A DNA stretch of 64,000 nt from Micromonospora sp. NBC_00389 (GTDB lineage Bacteria > Actinomycetota > Actinomycetes > Mycobacteriales > Micromonosporaceae): assembly GCF_036059255.1 (NCBI RefSeq), contig NZ_CP107947.1, forward strand, positions 4,526,001 through 4,590,000, written 5' to 3'. Every line of letters begins with the position of its first letter. Within the stretch, counting starts at the first letter, position 1. Below are positions 36,197-45,058 of the stretch, in pieces. The notes under the pieces are model-generated. The model did not search any database. It was given only the letters and a program-made list of their open reading frames with translations, and was not told the DNA's origin. The position numbers and the translations under genes were made by a program.

Positions 36197-36414
36197 GAGG
36201 TCCTGGTGCCCTGTGGGGAGGTCACCACGCTGCGCGCGGACCTGCCCGCGGCGGAAGGGCTGCGGCAACCACCCCCGACTGGAGAACGGCGCCCACCGAG
36301 GCGACACTCGGCACCACCGGCACGCCCTCATGCCCAAACCCGCACCCCACGACGATCAATCATCCACGCACATCAACATTCTTGAGGTCGTGGAACGTCG
36401 AGGTATAGGAACGT

Positions 36415-36600
36415 CGCCACGCCCGCACCGTGCTCGACGAATACGGCCCAGTTCAACGGCCATCGTCCACACCAGAGCCTCGTCCAACACCCACCGGACC
36501 ACGATCCGGCCGTCGTCATCCCGATCGACGCCCCGATACGGCGCCGCCGAGTCCTCGGTGGCATGATCAACGAGTACCAGCGAGGCGCCCGGCGACAACG
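36415..36600 (+). pseudogene. Integrase-core transposase C-terminal fragment
   Basis: The plus strand encodes [20 protein letters not shown], then [20 protein letters not shown]. This is the end of the same kind of integrase-core transposase as the one at 59955-61007 (NGRRPHRALDLRPP, LGGLINEYDRAA). A frameshift near 36440 separates RTVLDEY from the NGHRPH motif. The catalytic core is absent. The bases between 36197 and 36414 hold nothing recognisable. Confidence 0.6.
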
Positions 36601-36653
36601 CAACAGCGCCGGCATCAGAGCCTTCCTCGGGCTACCGGATCGGGCGGAGATCA

Positions 36654-36866
36654 CTATGTGTCGAGAACGAATGTGATCAGCAGGTTCACCTGGTAGCCCG
36701 TCGCGGTTCCCGCGCCATCGAAGTTTATCCGCTGCTCCTTGACCCAGGCGCTGGTCACCTTCCGTAACGTCTGGTTGGCGCGGGCGACGCCGATCATGAT
36801 GGCGTCCTCGAAGCTCAAATCGGACGTTGCGCTGATCTCGGTGACGCGAGCGACTGTGCCGGCCAT
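36654..36866 (-). CDS. Dodecin family flavin-binding protein
   Basis: The 70-residue protein fits dodecin in length and pattern: [20 protein letters not shown], then [20 protein letters not shown] and a strand-rich end [11 protein letters not shown]. Dodecins form dodecameric shells that store or scavenge flavins or CoA. In the usual ligand-binding tryptophan region (LRNLxWxEV) the tryptophan is kept as SAWVKEQ. The gene is monocistronic, with no obvious partner, and lies next to a transposase relic. It appears complete. Confidence 0.85.
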   Translation of the reverse strand: MAGTVARVTEISATSDLSFEDAIMIGVARANQTLRKVTSAWVKEQRINFDGAGTATGYQVNLLITFVLDT

Positions 36867-37593
36867 TGGCTGCTCCCTGTTCGCGGATCCTTCTTACACG
36901 GTAGGCGGTGGCTGCCGCGCCCGAGGCATTCCTTCCCAATCGGCTACGCGCGCTGCCGAAACCCGCGCAGCACGGACCAGCCGTGCTCGTGTCGTGCATG
37001 CCGGTACGCGGGTCGTCGGTTGTTTCGGCGAGATCCGCCTGAGTTCTGGACTTGTCCGTCTCGTCCCGCACAGACCGGTGGAGGGTATCGAAGCCGCTAG
37101 TGGCGGTCCTGCGCATGACGAGGCGACGATCAAGGCACGACCAACGGCCACGCTGCCTGCTGCCGTTGCTGATGTGAGTTCTGCTCGCCCCAACGAGAAG
37201 GTTCGGGTAGAGCGGCGGCCGGAGGCGAGGCGGATGTTCGTGTCGGTGCCGCGTAGGTGCCCTCGCCGTCGCAGGCCTCGATTCACAAGACCGGCAACAA
37301 CGGGTTGATCAAGCTCGTGGCCGTGCTCGTCGGTGCCTCCTCAGCCAGCAGGACCGGAGTGAGATCAGCCGGCCAGGTAAACCCTGATCAGGCCGACGGC
37401 ACCCGCGCCAGGGCTGAGGCCAGGACTGGGTCAGCGCTGAGCCAGTCCAGCCTTGGCGTCGCATCGGGTCGCCCATGCCGGGCGCGACCGGCGTCACGCG
37501 CAGCGCCGGATACCTAAGCGCGACCGGCAACGGTGTGGTCGGCTTGAGCGAGGCCAACCCCGGCACAAGCGGACCATCGCCATTGCCATTCAC
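36867..37593. other. Gap of about 730 bases upstream of the radical SAM operon
   Basis: No gene is supported on either strand. The frames have arginine- and alanine-rich compositions typical of non-coding high-GC DNA. The last bases carry the AAGGAG ribosome site (37594-37599) of the radical SAM gene. A promoter must lie here, but no clear hexamers or palindrome stand out. Confidence 0.5.
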
Positions 37594-37607
37594 AAGGAGT
37601 GTCGCCC

Positions 37608-39260
37608 ATGACCGCTGTCGAACCAGCCGCCACACCTTTCGCGGCCGCCTCAGCGCCGGTGAAGCGGGACCGGAATGAGATCTTCGTCGAGTACACCAAG
37701 TCGATCTGTCCGGTGTGCAAGGTGGTCGTGGACGCGCAGGTCAACATCCGGGACGGCGGGGTGTACCTGCGTAAGTGCTGTCGCGAGCACGGCCAGTTCG
37801 AGGCTCTGGTGTACGGCGACGCGCAGATGTACGTGGACTCTGCCAGGTTCAACAAGCCGGGCACGATCCCGCTGGCCTTCCAGACCGAGGTCAAGGAGGG
37901 CTGCCCGTCCGACTGCGGGCTGTGTCCGGAGCACAAGCAGCACGCCTGCCTTGGCATCATCGAGGTCAACACCGGCTGCAACCTGGACTGCCCGATCTGC
38001 TTCGCCGACTCCGGCCACCAGCCCGATGGCTACTCCATCAGCCTCGAGCAGTGCGAACGGATGCTCGACGCGTTCGTGGCCGCCGAGGGTGAGGCCGAGG
38101 TGGTGATGTTCTCGGGCGGCGAACCCACCATCCACAAGCAGGTCCTGGAGTTCATCGACGCCGCGCAGGTCCGCCCGATCAAGGCGGTCAACCTCAACAC
38201 CAACGGTATCCGGCTGGCCAGCGACAAACGCTTCGTTGACGCTCTGGGCGAGCGCAACCGGCCCGGCCGGGCGGTCAACATCTACCTGCAGTTCGACGGG
38301 TTTGATGAGCGCACCCACCGCGAGATCCGCGGCCGGGACCTGCGCGAGATCAAACAGCGCGCCCTGGACAACTGTGCCGCGGCCGGTCTGACCGTCACCC
38401 TGGTCGCTGCCGTGGAGCGCGGCCTCAACGAGCACGAGCTCGGCGCGGTCATCGAGTACGGGCTGACCCATCCAGCGGTGCGCAGCGTGTCGTTCCAGCC
38501 GGTCACCCACTCCGGCCGGCACGTCGAGTTCGACCCACTGACCCGGTTGACCAACTCCGACATCATCCACCGGATCGTCGCCCAGCTACCCGGCTGGTTC
38601 CGCGCCAGCGACTTCTTTCCCGTACCCTGCTGCTTCCCGACCTGCCGGTCGATCACGTACCTGCTCACCGACGGCGCTCCCGGCAGCCCGGACTTCGGCG
38701 TGGTACCGATCCCCAGGTTGCTCAACGTCGCCGACTACCTTGACTACGTCTCCAACCGAGTGGTGCCGGACGACGCCATCCGCGAGGTCTTGGAGAAGCT
38801 GTGGTCCGCCTCGGCGTTCATGGGCACCGACACCACCAACGAGAAACTCGCCGCCGCGGCGGCGGCCCTCGATTGCGCCGACGCCTGCGGGGTCAACCTG
38901 CCCGAGGCGACCGCGAATCTCACCGACCGAGCCTTCATGATCGTCATTCAGGATTTCCAGGATCCGTACACGCTCAATGTCAAGCAGCTGATGAAGTGCT
39001 GCGTCGAGGAGATCACCCCCGACGGCCGGCTGATCCCGTTCTGCGCCTACAACTCCGTCGGCTACCGAGAACAGGTCCGCGAGCACATGTCCGGCGTCCC
39101 GGTCGCCGACGTCGTCCCCAACGCCGTCGGATTGCAGCCGATGCTGAGCAACTCACCGTACGGGTCGAAGATCGCCCGCCACACCACCACCAACGCCGCG
39201 GGCAATGATCAACGGGGCGTGGCGCGTGACACCACCAACGTGGGGAGGCGCATCCGGTGA
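37608..39260 (+). CDS. Radical SAM protein resembling tetraether lipid synthase (Tes-like)
   Basis: The 550-residue enzyme has the radical SAM motif Cys124-x3-Cys128-x2-Cys131 (TGCNLDCPICFADSG) and a GGEP motif (VVMFSGGEPT). Ahead of it lie a rubredoxin-like set (CPVCKVV at 34-37, KCCREHG at 57-61) and a second cysteine set (EGCPSDCGLCPEHKQHAC, 99-114). The C-terminus has KCCVEEITPDGRLIPFCAYN, another cluster-type site. This layout matches the MJ0619/Tes group, where archaeal members join lipid chains through C-C bonds. Bacterial homologues are uncharacterised, so substrate is unknown. ATG 37608 lies eight bases after AAGGAG. The stop overlaps the next gene by four bases. Confidence 0.85.
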   Translation: MTAVEPAATPFAAASAPVKRDRNEIFVEYTKSICPVCKVVVDAQVNIRDGGVYLRKCCREHGQFEALVYGDAQMYVDSARFNKPGTIPLAFQTEVKEGCPSDCGLCPEHKQHACLGIIEVNTGCNLDCPICFADSGHQPDGYSISLEQCERMLDAFVAAEGEAEVVMFSGGEPTIHKQVLEFIDAAQVRPIKAVNLNTNGIRLASDKRFVDALGERNRPGRAVNIYLQFDGFDERTHREIRGRDLREIKQRALDNCAAAGLTVTLVAAVERGLNEHELGAVIEYGLTHPAVRSVSFQPVTHSGRHVEFDPLTRLTNSDIIHRIVAQLPGWFRASDFFPVPCCFPTCRSITYLLTDGAPGSPDFGVVPIPRLLNVADYLDYVSNRVVPDDAIREVLEKLWSASAFMGTDTTNEKLAAAAAALDCADACGVNLPEATANLTDRAFMIVIQDFQDPYTLNVKQLMKCCVEEITPDGRLIPFCAYNSVGYREQVREHMSGVPVADVVPNAVGLQPMLSNSPYGSKIARHTTTNAAGNDQRGVARDTTNVGRRIR

Positions 39261-40066
39261 ACCGGACAATTGAACCCGCCGCGGCGGCGCAGGCCAAGGC
39301 GTGCTGTGCAGCCACCTACGGCTCCGACGTGGCGGCGCTGCTGCTGGACGACTCCTACCACCCCGGTGGCCTGGCGCTGACCCGCCGGCTGGCCGATCGG
39401 CTCGCCCTGCGCGCCGGCGAGCGGGTCCTGGACGTGGCCAGCGGTCGGGGCACCACGGCGCTGACGCTCGCGGCCGAGTGCGGTGTCGATGTCACCGGTG
39501 TCGAGCTTTCCGGTGCCAATGTCGCGCTCGCCACCGGCGCGGCGCAGTCCGCCGGCCTCGGCAACCAGGCCCGGTTCCGGGTAGGCGACGCCGAGCGGCT
39601 CCCCGTCGACGCGCAGTCGGTCGACGCGGTCGTGTGCGAGTGCGCGTTCTGCACCTTCCCCGACAAGCCCACAGCCGCCAGCGAACTGACCCGGGTGCTC
39701 CGCCCGGGCGGCCGGGTCGGGATCACCGACGTCACCGTTGAGCCCGACCGGCTCCCGCCCGAGCTGACCGGGATGGGGGCGTGGATCGCGTGCGTCGCCG
39801 ACGCGCGCCCCCTCGACGAGTACGCCGCCCTGCTGACCGATGCGGGGCTGACAGTCACCCACACCGAACGCCACGACGACGCGATCGCCGCGATGATCGA
39901 TCAGATCGAGGCCCGCCTCACCGTCGTGCGGATGACTGCCCGAGCGCGGGCCGATGCCCTCGGCGTGGACTTCGCACGCGCCCCGGCGGTGCTGGCCGCC
40001 GCCCGCGCCGCGGTCGCCGACGGTGTTCTCGGCTACGCGCTGCTGACGGCCATAAAACCGCGTTGA
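39257..40066 (+). CDS. Class I SAM-dependent methyltransferase coupled to the radical SAM gene
   Basis: The 269-residue protein has the SAM-binding motif VLDVASGRGTTALTLA, an acidic residue in TGVELSGANV, and motif II/III segments VDAVVCECAFCTFPDKPTAA and VLRPGGRVGITDVT. It resembles ArsM- and UbiE-type enzymes. Its distinctive N-terminus AKACCAATYGSDVAALLLDD has a Cys-Cys pair, and another CxxxC-like pair (CECAFC) sits in the catalytic region, so thiol or metalloid chemistry is possible. GTG 39257 overlaps the radical SAM stop (GTGA), which argues that the two work in one pathway. Confidence 0.85.
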   Translation: MNRTIEPAAAAQAKACCAATYGSDVAALLLDDSYHPGGLALTRRLADRLALRAGERVLDVASGRGTTALTLAAECGVDVTGVELSGANVALATGAAQSAGLGNQARFRVGDAERLPVDAQSVDAVVCECAFCTFPDKPTAASELTRVLRPGGRVGITDVTVEPDRLPPELTGMGAWIACVADARPLDEYAALLTDAGLTVTHTERHDDAIAAMIDQIEARLTVVRMTARARADALGVDFARAPAVLAAARAAVADGVLGYALLTAIKPR

Positions 40067-40111
40067 CGCGAAACCGGTGCTCCGGCACCGGACAGGAGAT
40101 TGGAGACGATC

Positions 40112-40753
40112 ATGGCAGGACCGCTGCGCGCGAGCTGGACCCTGGCGGCCATGACCGCGGCAGCGGCCGGCGCGGTCGGGTACCTGGGGCTGGTCACCGG
40201 CTGGCTCACCCTCGATCTCGGCATCGGCCGGCGGACACGTGCGCTCGGGCCGCAGGTGTTCGAGATCGCCGCGCCCCGTGAGCTGGTCTTCGACGTGATC
40301 GCCCAGCCGTACCTCGGCCGGGCCACCCGGGCCCAGCAGGAGAAGATCCAGGTGCTGGAACGCGGTGACGGGATGGTCCTGGCCGCCCACCGTACGGCGG
40401 TCGGCCGTGGTCTGGTCACCCAGACGATCGAGACGGTTGCCTTCACCCGCCCCAACACCGTCGACTTCCGCCTCGTACGCGGCCCCGTGCCGCACGTACG
40501 GGAACGCTTCACCCTCACCGACGACGGCGGCCACACCCGACTGGAGTACACCGGCGAGATGGGCACCGATGGCTGGGCGCTGGGTGCCGGGTGGGCGGCG
40601 GTTGTCGCACGGCGATGGGAGGCGACGGTCGCCGACTCGCTCGCCACGGTGAAGTCCGAGGCCGAACGCCGGCACGCGCTGCGGCGCACAACCTCCCCGG
40701 GGGACCGCTCCGGCACGGCCACCAAAGACCCCACCGCCGGCCAGACGGAATGA
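40112..40753 (+). CDS. Membrane-anchored SRPBCC protein of the radical SAM cluster
   Basis: The 213-residue product has one N-terminal membrane segment (LAAMTAAAAGAVGYLGLVTG). A START/polyketide-cyclase-like domain follows: QVFEIAAPRELVFDVIAQPY, VLERGDGMVLAAHRTAVGRG, then RFTLTDDGGHTRLEYTGEMG. A polar tail ends it. Such a domain held at the membrane could present a hydrophobic or lipid substrate, which suits a Tes-like partner. ATG 40112 is preferred because GGAGA lies five bases upstream. It is 45 bases after the methyltransferase gene on the same strand. Confidence 0.8.
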   Translation: MAGPLRASWTLAAMTAAAAGAVGYLGLVTGWLTLDLGIGRRTRALGPQVFEIAAPRELVFDVIAQPYLGRATRAQQEKIQVLERGDGMVLAAHRTAVGRGLVTQTIETVAFTRPNTVDFRLVRGPVPHVRERFTLTDDGGHTRLEYTGEMGTDGWALGAGWAAVVARRWEATVADSLATVKSEAERRHALRRTTSPGDRSGTATKDPTAGQTE

Positions 40754-40895
40754 CCATCCTGCGGTGGACGCCGCCACGCCGCCCACCAGTGACCTTCCCG
40801 TCGCCGGGTAACCGGTCCGGCACGCCTGCTTGGCGTCCGGATGGCCCGGAGTGCCGCCCGTGGAACGAGTGACGGCGGACCAGGACAAACCGTGG

Positions 40896-41090
40896 TGTAT
40901 GGCTGAAGTCGACATCCTCTGCGACCTGTCACCGGCCGAGATGAACCGCCATCGCCGCCACCGCCCCCTCAAAGACCTATCCTGGAGGGGTGGACATGCA
41001 GCCGGCCGACCAGGGCCATCGGCTGCCGCAGGGCCAGGTCGTCTACCCGCACACCGACTGCTGCCGTTCGGCCTGCCGGGGAGGAAGGAC
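40896..41090 (+). pseudogene. Possible Crp/Fnr-family regulator N-terminal fragment
   Basis: The frame around 40896-40980 reads MAEVDILCDLSPAEMNRHRR, very like the first helix of Crp/Fnr regulators. The cyclic-nucleotide-binding beta-roll does not follow. A frame-shifted GQVVYPHTD near 41035-41060 may be the next family block. The call is tentative. If correct, the cluster once had its own regulator. The bases 40754-40895 show nothing. Confidence 0.35.
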
Positions 41091-41092
41091 GG

Positions 41093-41425
41093 ATGAGCGT
41101 GATCGAGGTGTTGTACTTCGACGGCTGCCCGAACCACGAGGGCTTCGTGCCGCATCTGCGGGCGCTGCTCGACACCGCTGGGGTGGATGATCCGATCCAC
41201 GAGCGCGCGGTGGAGACTGACGTCGACGCCCAGGCACACGGTTTCCTCGGATCGCCGACGCTGCGAATCGACGGCGTGGACGTCGACACAACGGCCGCGC
41301 AACGCACGGATTACGGCCTGCAGTGCCGGCTCTACCCCACCGAGGATGGCGTTTGCGGCACCCCGCCCGATCAGTGGATCCTGGCCGCCCTGCAGCGCCG
41401 GCAGTCCGCCTTGGCGGCCGGCTGA
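41093..41425 (+). CDS. Thioredoxin-like DF-family protein
   Basis: The 110-residue protein starts IEVLYFDGCPNHEGFVPHLR, carries a cis-proline-type GSPTLRIDGVDVDT segment and ends with cysteines in LQCRLYPTEDGVCGTPP. This is the pattern of the small DF-family (seleno)proteins, thioredoxin-fold proteins often found near SAM methyltransferases and mercury or arsenic genes. Only one cysteine is present in the first motif (GCPNH), so it may form mixed disulphides or bind a metal or thiol ligand. GAGGAAGGA lies just upstream of ATG 41093. It is likely the last gene of the radical SAM cluster, though 340 bases separate them. Confidence 0.75.
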   Translation: MSVIEVLYFDGCPNHEGFVPHLRALLDTAGVDDPIHERAVETDVDAQAHGFLGSPTLRIDGVDVDTTAAQRTDYGLQCRLYPTEDGVCGTPPDQWILAALQRRQSALAAG

Positions 41426-41462
41426 TGGTTGCCCGGATCGATCTAACGCGGCTGCGTGCGCT

Positions 41463-41545
41463 GCTCGACGCGGGCGCCCAGGCGATCTGATCTCGGCCCC
41501 CACCCGGGTACAACGCGTTCATCGATCCGGCAACGCAACAGCGCC
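41463..41545 (+). mobile_element. IS6 end scar
   Basis: The bases encode the last residues of an IS6 transposase (GAQAI, stop at 41488-41490), followed by the terminal repeat (GATCCGGCAACGCAACAG). They match, inverted, 19798-19870, including the non-coding part between stop and repeat (CGCGTTCATCGATCCGG). Only this 80-base end remains. The opposite orientation relative to the fragment at 19798 is notable. Confidence 0.75.
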
Positions 41546-41575
41546 GCTCTGGCTATCTGACGGGCTCGCCGGGAG

Positions 41576-41722
41576 TCACCCGCGTCGCCGGAGTCGTTGC
41601 GCAAGCTTCCGCAGCCGCTGCTGGTTGTCGGGCTTGTTGAGCTGCTCACGCGCTTGGCGGGTGAGCCGTTGTCCTTGCGGGTTGTGCAGGAATGTACGGA
41701 TGCGGTCGACCATGGTTGCCAT
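41576..41722 (-). CDS. Small basic protein of 48 residues
   Basis: The minus-strand ATG at 41722-41720 has GGAAGGAAA about six bases upstream. The product begins MATMVDRIRTFLHNPQGQRL and ends KLAQRLRRRG. It is strongly basic and probably helical. Similar short proteins with an NPQGQ motif are common in actinobacteria and uncharacterised (from memory). No partner gene is evident. It could bind nucleic acid or membrane phosphate groups, but nothing more can be said. Confidence 0.6.
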   Translation of the reverse strand: MATMVDRIRTFLHNPQGQRLTRQAREQLNKPDNQQRLRKLAQRLRRRG

Positions 41723-42524
41723 GCTGGTTTCCTTCCTATCGTGGATCTTCGTGCCGGCGGCGGGGCGTTCGCCGGAGTCGGGTGAGGGCGGGGATGGGTG
41801 CGCGGCAAACCGGCGCCCGACGCTGACACGGGTGGCTGCTTCCGTCATTGCTGCCATCACTGTTCCGATCCACGCGCCCAGGATCGGGGCCCGGTCCGCC
41901 GGTCGGTCGGAATCATGGCAGCCAGGCTGTCCCCGTCGGTCTTCCACACGTCCCGGGCAGGCTGTTCGCGCGGCTGATCCAGGCGGCGCTCGCCAGGGTG
42001 GGGGGCACCTGGCTGGTGGGGCCTGCTGCGGCCCGCGGCGGCGCTGTGGTGGCCGGGTCTGCCGGTGCGTTTCGGGTGCGATTGACGGACATGACATCCC
42101 CTTGGGGTAGGGCCGGTGTGGCTGGCACCTCAGGAGTGGGATGTCGTCGATTCCGGGATAACTCGATCGTACGCTTGTTCGGCCTGGCGCGCTTGGTGCT
42201 CTTGGGGGTCGTTGCGTTCCCTCATCGGCGGCCGCGTTGAACGTGGGTGCGCTGCAGCCAACCGGTTCCATGCGCAGACGTGAGTCTGCAGCGGCGTTCA
42301 GTGAACGTTGGCCGATCGCATGTCCACGATGACCGGCAGGCCGCTCGCCATACCTCCGCTGCCCGCGGCGCAGGCGGGCAGCGCCGCTATCTCCGCCTGC
42401 GCTTGGCTTGTGGGGTTCAGGTCCGTGACACGACCCATCAGACACACCCCGTGCGCTTCCCGGCGAGGGGTCAAGGGTGGGCGCAGGGCGTGCGCGATCG
42501 CCTCGTGCCCCCGGACATGCCGCA
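41723..42524. other. Stretch of about 800 bases without a supported gene
   Basis: Frames on both strands are long only because of GC content. A minus-strand frame at about 42301-42445 (LMGRVTDLNPTSQAQAEIAA, then LPVIVDMRSANVH) looks somewhat protein-like but has no start signal and no family I know. Nothing else is recognisable. Confidence 0.4.
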
Positions 42525-42961
42525 TCACAAGTCGCGCGCGAGCGCGGTGAGCATCCCGTGGACGACCGGTTCGGCGTGGCGTATGCAGTCGCAGTCTGCC
42601 CCGTGGGTGTCGCGGTGCCAGGCGATGAGGTACTGCAGAGCGAGCTGGTTGACCTGGTAGTCGTGTTCGGCCTTGACCCGGTCGGTGTCGGCCTGGCGGT
42701 TCTGGCTGAGCAGGATCAGCGGGGCGGCGTAGGCGGCCTGGGTGGAGAAGAGCAGGTTGAGCAGGATGAACGGGTAGGGATCCCATCGGTACAGCACGGC
42801 GACGACGTTGATGGCTATCCAGACCGCGACGACAGCGGTCTGGACGAGATGAACCGCCAGGACCCGAACACCGAGGTGACCGAGTCGGCCAGGCGTTGTC
42901 CGGACGTGCGGTGATCGTGCCGGTACTGGTCAGCGGGGTGTCGGTGGTGATGCGGGGTCAT
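42525..42961 (-). pseudogene. DUF1003 membrane protein, frameshifted
   Basis: The minus-strand gene starts at ATG 42961, reads RLADSVTSVFGSWRFI, then shifts frame near 42855. It continues VQTAVVAVWIAINVVAVLYR and DPYPFILLNLLFSTQAAYAA, followed by PLILLSQNRQADTDRVKAEH, to a stop at 42525. These are the two membrane helices and the conserved DPYPFILLNL motif of DUF1003 proteins. One base change would restore it. It overlaps the end of the broken nitroreductase gene upstream. Confidence 0.8.
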
Positions 42962-44022
42962 GTCGGCCGCCACCCTTCGGCCCGGAGGGCCTGTCGTCTT
43001 CAGCCCGGCCGGGACGAGATGCCTTCGGCGTCGGCCGGTCGATGCGCTGCTGGGCGGGCAGTCGCGGCGCGTGCGGCGGCCCGACGTCGTCGGTGTCGAG
43101 CATCCCCAGTCGCAGCACCAGGTACGGATGACCGAGGTCGGCCGCCAGCCGCCGCATCGACTGGCGGGTGCCGGCCATCTCGACGGCGGCGCTGAGCGGC
43201 AGGACGGACACCCCGAGCTCGACCGCGGTGAGCCAGGCCGACGACAGGGCTTCACCCGCGCGCAGCCAGTCCACTGGCTGGTCATTGGGACCGTAGAGCA
43301 CCGCGTACACGGCAATGCGGTCGTGCCCGGTGCTCACCGGTAGGTCGCCGTGGTGGCCGAAGTCGCGGCCGGGCACGGTCGTCTGCGGAGCACGGAGGGG
43401 AATCGTGTCGTCGGGAACACCGGTGCCCGCTGGTCGGGTGCCACCGGTCCAGCACGCCAGCTCCGCCTGCCACGCCGGATCGGCGGTCTCCGCCTGTTGG
43501 GCGTGACTGGCGGCGGCGGCGAGGTCCAGCAGTTGGTCGGGTCGCAGGATGTGCAGCCACGCTCCTTCGGCCTGCACCGCGGCGGTGATGGCGCGCAGGT
43601 CGTCGGGTCCGACCGCCGGGCCGGTGACGGGACGGCGATCGGTGTGGCGCAGCCGGATGGTGTGCGTACGGCGGACCGCCCGCAGTTCGACCGGCGCCCG
43701 CCCGACGACGCGCAGGCGGGCGAGATGGCCGGGGTCGGTCGGATCCGGCATCCGGGTCACGATGGCGCCAGCCTTGCGCGGCCAGGGCGATCCGGGCGTG
43801 CTGCAGAGCGGCCCCGCAGCTCAGCGTCGCGAGCCGGCTGTCAGGGTCCGTGACGGCGAGCGCCCGGGCGCAGTCGGCGAAGAGGTCCAACCGGGTCCCG
43901 CCCACCCGCCACCGCCACGGCTGGGTGTTGTGGATCGACGGCGCGTAGCCCGCCACGGTTGCTGCTCCGACCAGCGCCTGGATCACGGCCCGAGCGTCGG
44001 TCGGTTGAGTCTGGGTCGGCAC
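42930..44022 (-). pseudogene. Acg-type nitroreductase, frameshifted
   Basis: A minus-strand gene of about 363 codons starts with GTG at 44022, with GAAGGGA upstream. It encodes the Acg/DosR-regulon nitroreductase pattern: AGYAPSIHNTQPWRWRVGGT, then LATLSCGAALQHARIALAAQ. A frameshift near 43770 leads into TRMPDPTDPGHLARLRVVGR, GEALSSAWLTAVELGVSVLP and RRLAADLGHPYLVLRLGM. The shift removes the C-terminal flavin half from the N-terminal half. In mycobacteria such genes belong to dormancy regulons. A proteobacteria-like housekeeping nitroreductase is less likely because of the NTQPW motif. Confidence 0.82.
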
Positions 44023-44260
44023 GACAGCGTCCCTTCGTGGATCTCTATGTCGTCTGGCGATGCCGGTCACCCACCTCGCTCGGCTCATAACGGGCGCGGC
44101 CCGAGGCCCAGCGGTTGGCGGCATCGGTTCATCCCGCCCGGCGCGACCGGCGAGGCCTGCGGCAGGAGTGGTCCGCGAGGCAGCGCCGCAATTGCTTCCC
44201 AGAACGGGATCGGGCCGTCATCGGGGCCTTAACCGAGGGCGTGTGCACCAGCGGTGGACT

Positions 44261-44438
44261 GTCAGCCACCGGGGTCCCGAGCGACACCCGCAGCCTACCG
44301 CTCCCACACCGCAGGCGGCGATGATCGGATCGAACCCGCTTCCCCACCAGCCCGGCTGATTCGCCCCCGGTCAGCGCGAAGCCTTTCCCGCTGACTGCGC
44401 GTATGGTGAGGGTGTCGCTCGGGCCCCCGGTGGCTGAC
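44261..44438. repeat. 29-bp inverted repeats enclosing 120 bases (MITE-like)
   Basis: The arms 44261-44289 (GTCAGCCACCGGGGTCCCGA onwards) and 44410-44438 are reverse complements at 28 of 29 positions. The 120 bases between them encode nothing recognisable. The arrangement resembles a miniature inverted-repeat element or a very long hairpin. The rest of 44023-44612 shows no gene. Confidence 0.6.
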
Positions 44439-44612
44439 CGCCCGCCGCCGTCGACCCGCCCACGAGCCGACCAGATCCCGTTGCTGTCGCACCGCGCTGT
44501 GCACGGCCGGCCGCCCGGTTGTGGCACCGATTCGCCGGCCCGACCGCGTGACTCACACACGGCCGTTCGCGTCGTGGGACTGCTCGATGAGCATCGAAGG
44601 AATGTGAGCGCG

Positions 44613-45020
44613 ATGGCCTACATCGCCAAGGACCACGACAGCGCCGTACACACATCCGTGCTGAGCGCCGGCATGGCACCGCTGGTGCCGGACGTTGCCG
44701 GGCACCAGCCCGCAGGGGAGCAGGTCAGGCCGATCGGTACCGCCACCGACGGTGGCCGTGGATCGGCGCCGACCCCCAGGACCGAGGTCGGCCCACACCT
44801 GAGCGCGGCGGTCCGGTATCTGCTCGCGGGCATCCGGCTCGCCTTGGGCTGGATCTTCCTATGGGCGTTCCTGGACAAGATGTTCGGCCTGGGACACGAG
44901 ACGACCGCCGCGAAGTCTTGGGTCAACGGTGGCAGCCCGACGGAGGGGTTCCTGGGAACCGCCGCCAAGGGCCCGTTCGCCGGCTTCTACCACTCGATCG
45001 CCGGCGCCGGCCTGACTGAA
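44613..45020 (+). pseudogene. DoxX-like membrane protein, 3'-truncated
   Basis: The frame encodes a polar N-terminus, then LSAAVRYLLAGIRLALGWIF, LWAFLDKMFGLGHETTAAKS and GFLGTAAKGPFAGFYHSIAG. This is the first helix and loop of DoxX/thiosulfate:quinone oxidoreductase small-subunit-like proteins. At about 45020 family sequence stops and the frame ends at 45038, just before an IS630 relic. Three of the expected four helices are missing. ATG 44613 or GTG 44604 could be the start. GAAGGA lies at about 44596. Confidence 0.75.
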
Positions 45021-45058
45021 TCGCCCCGGGTTTGGTAGCGGCCCTGCCAAACCCGGGG

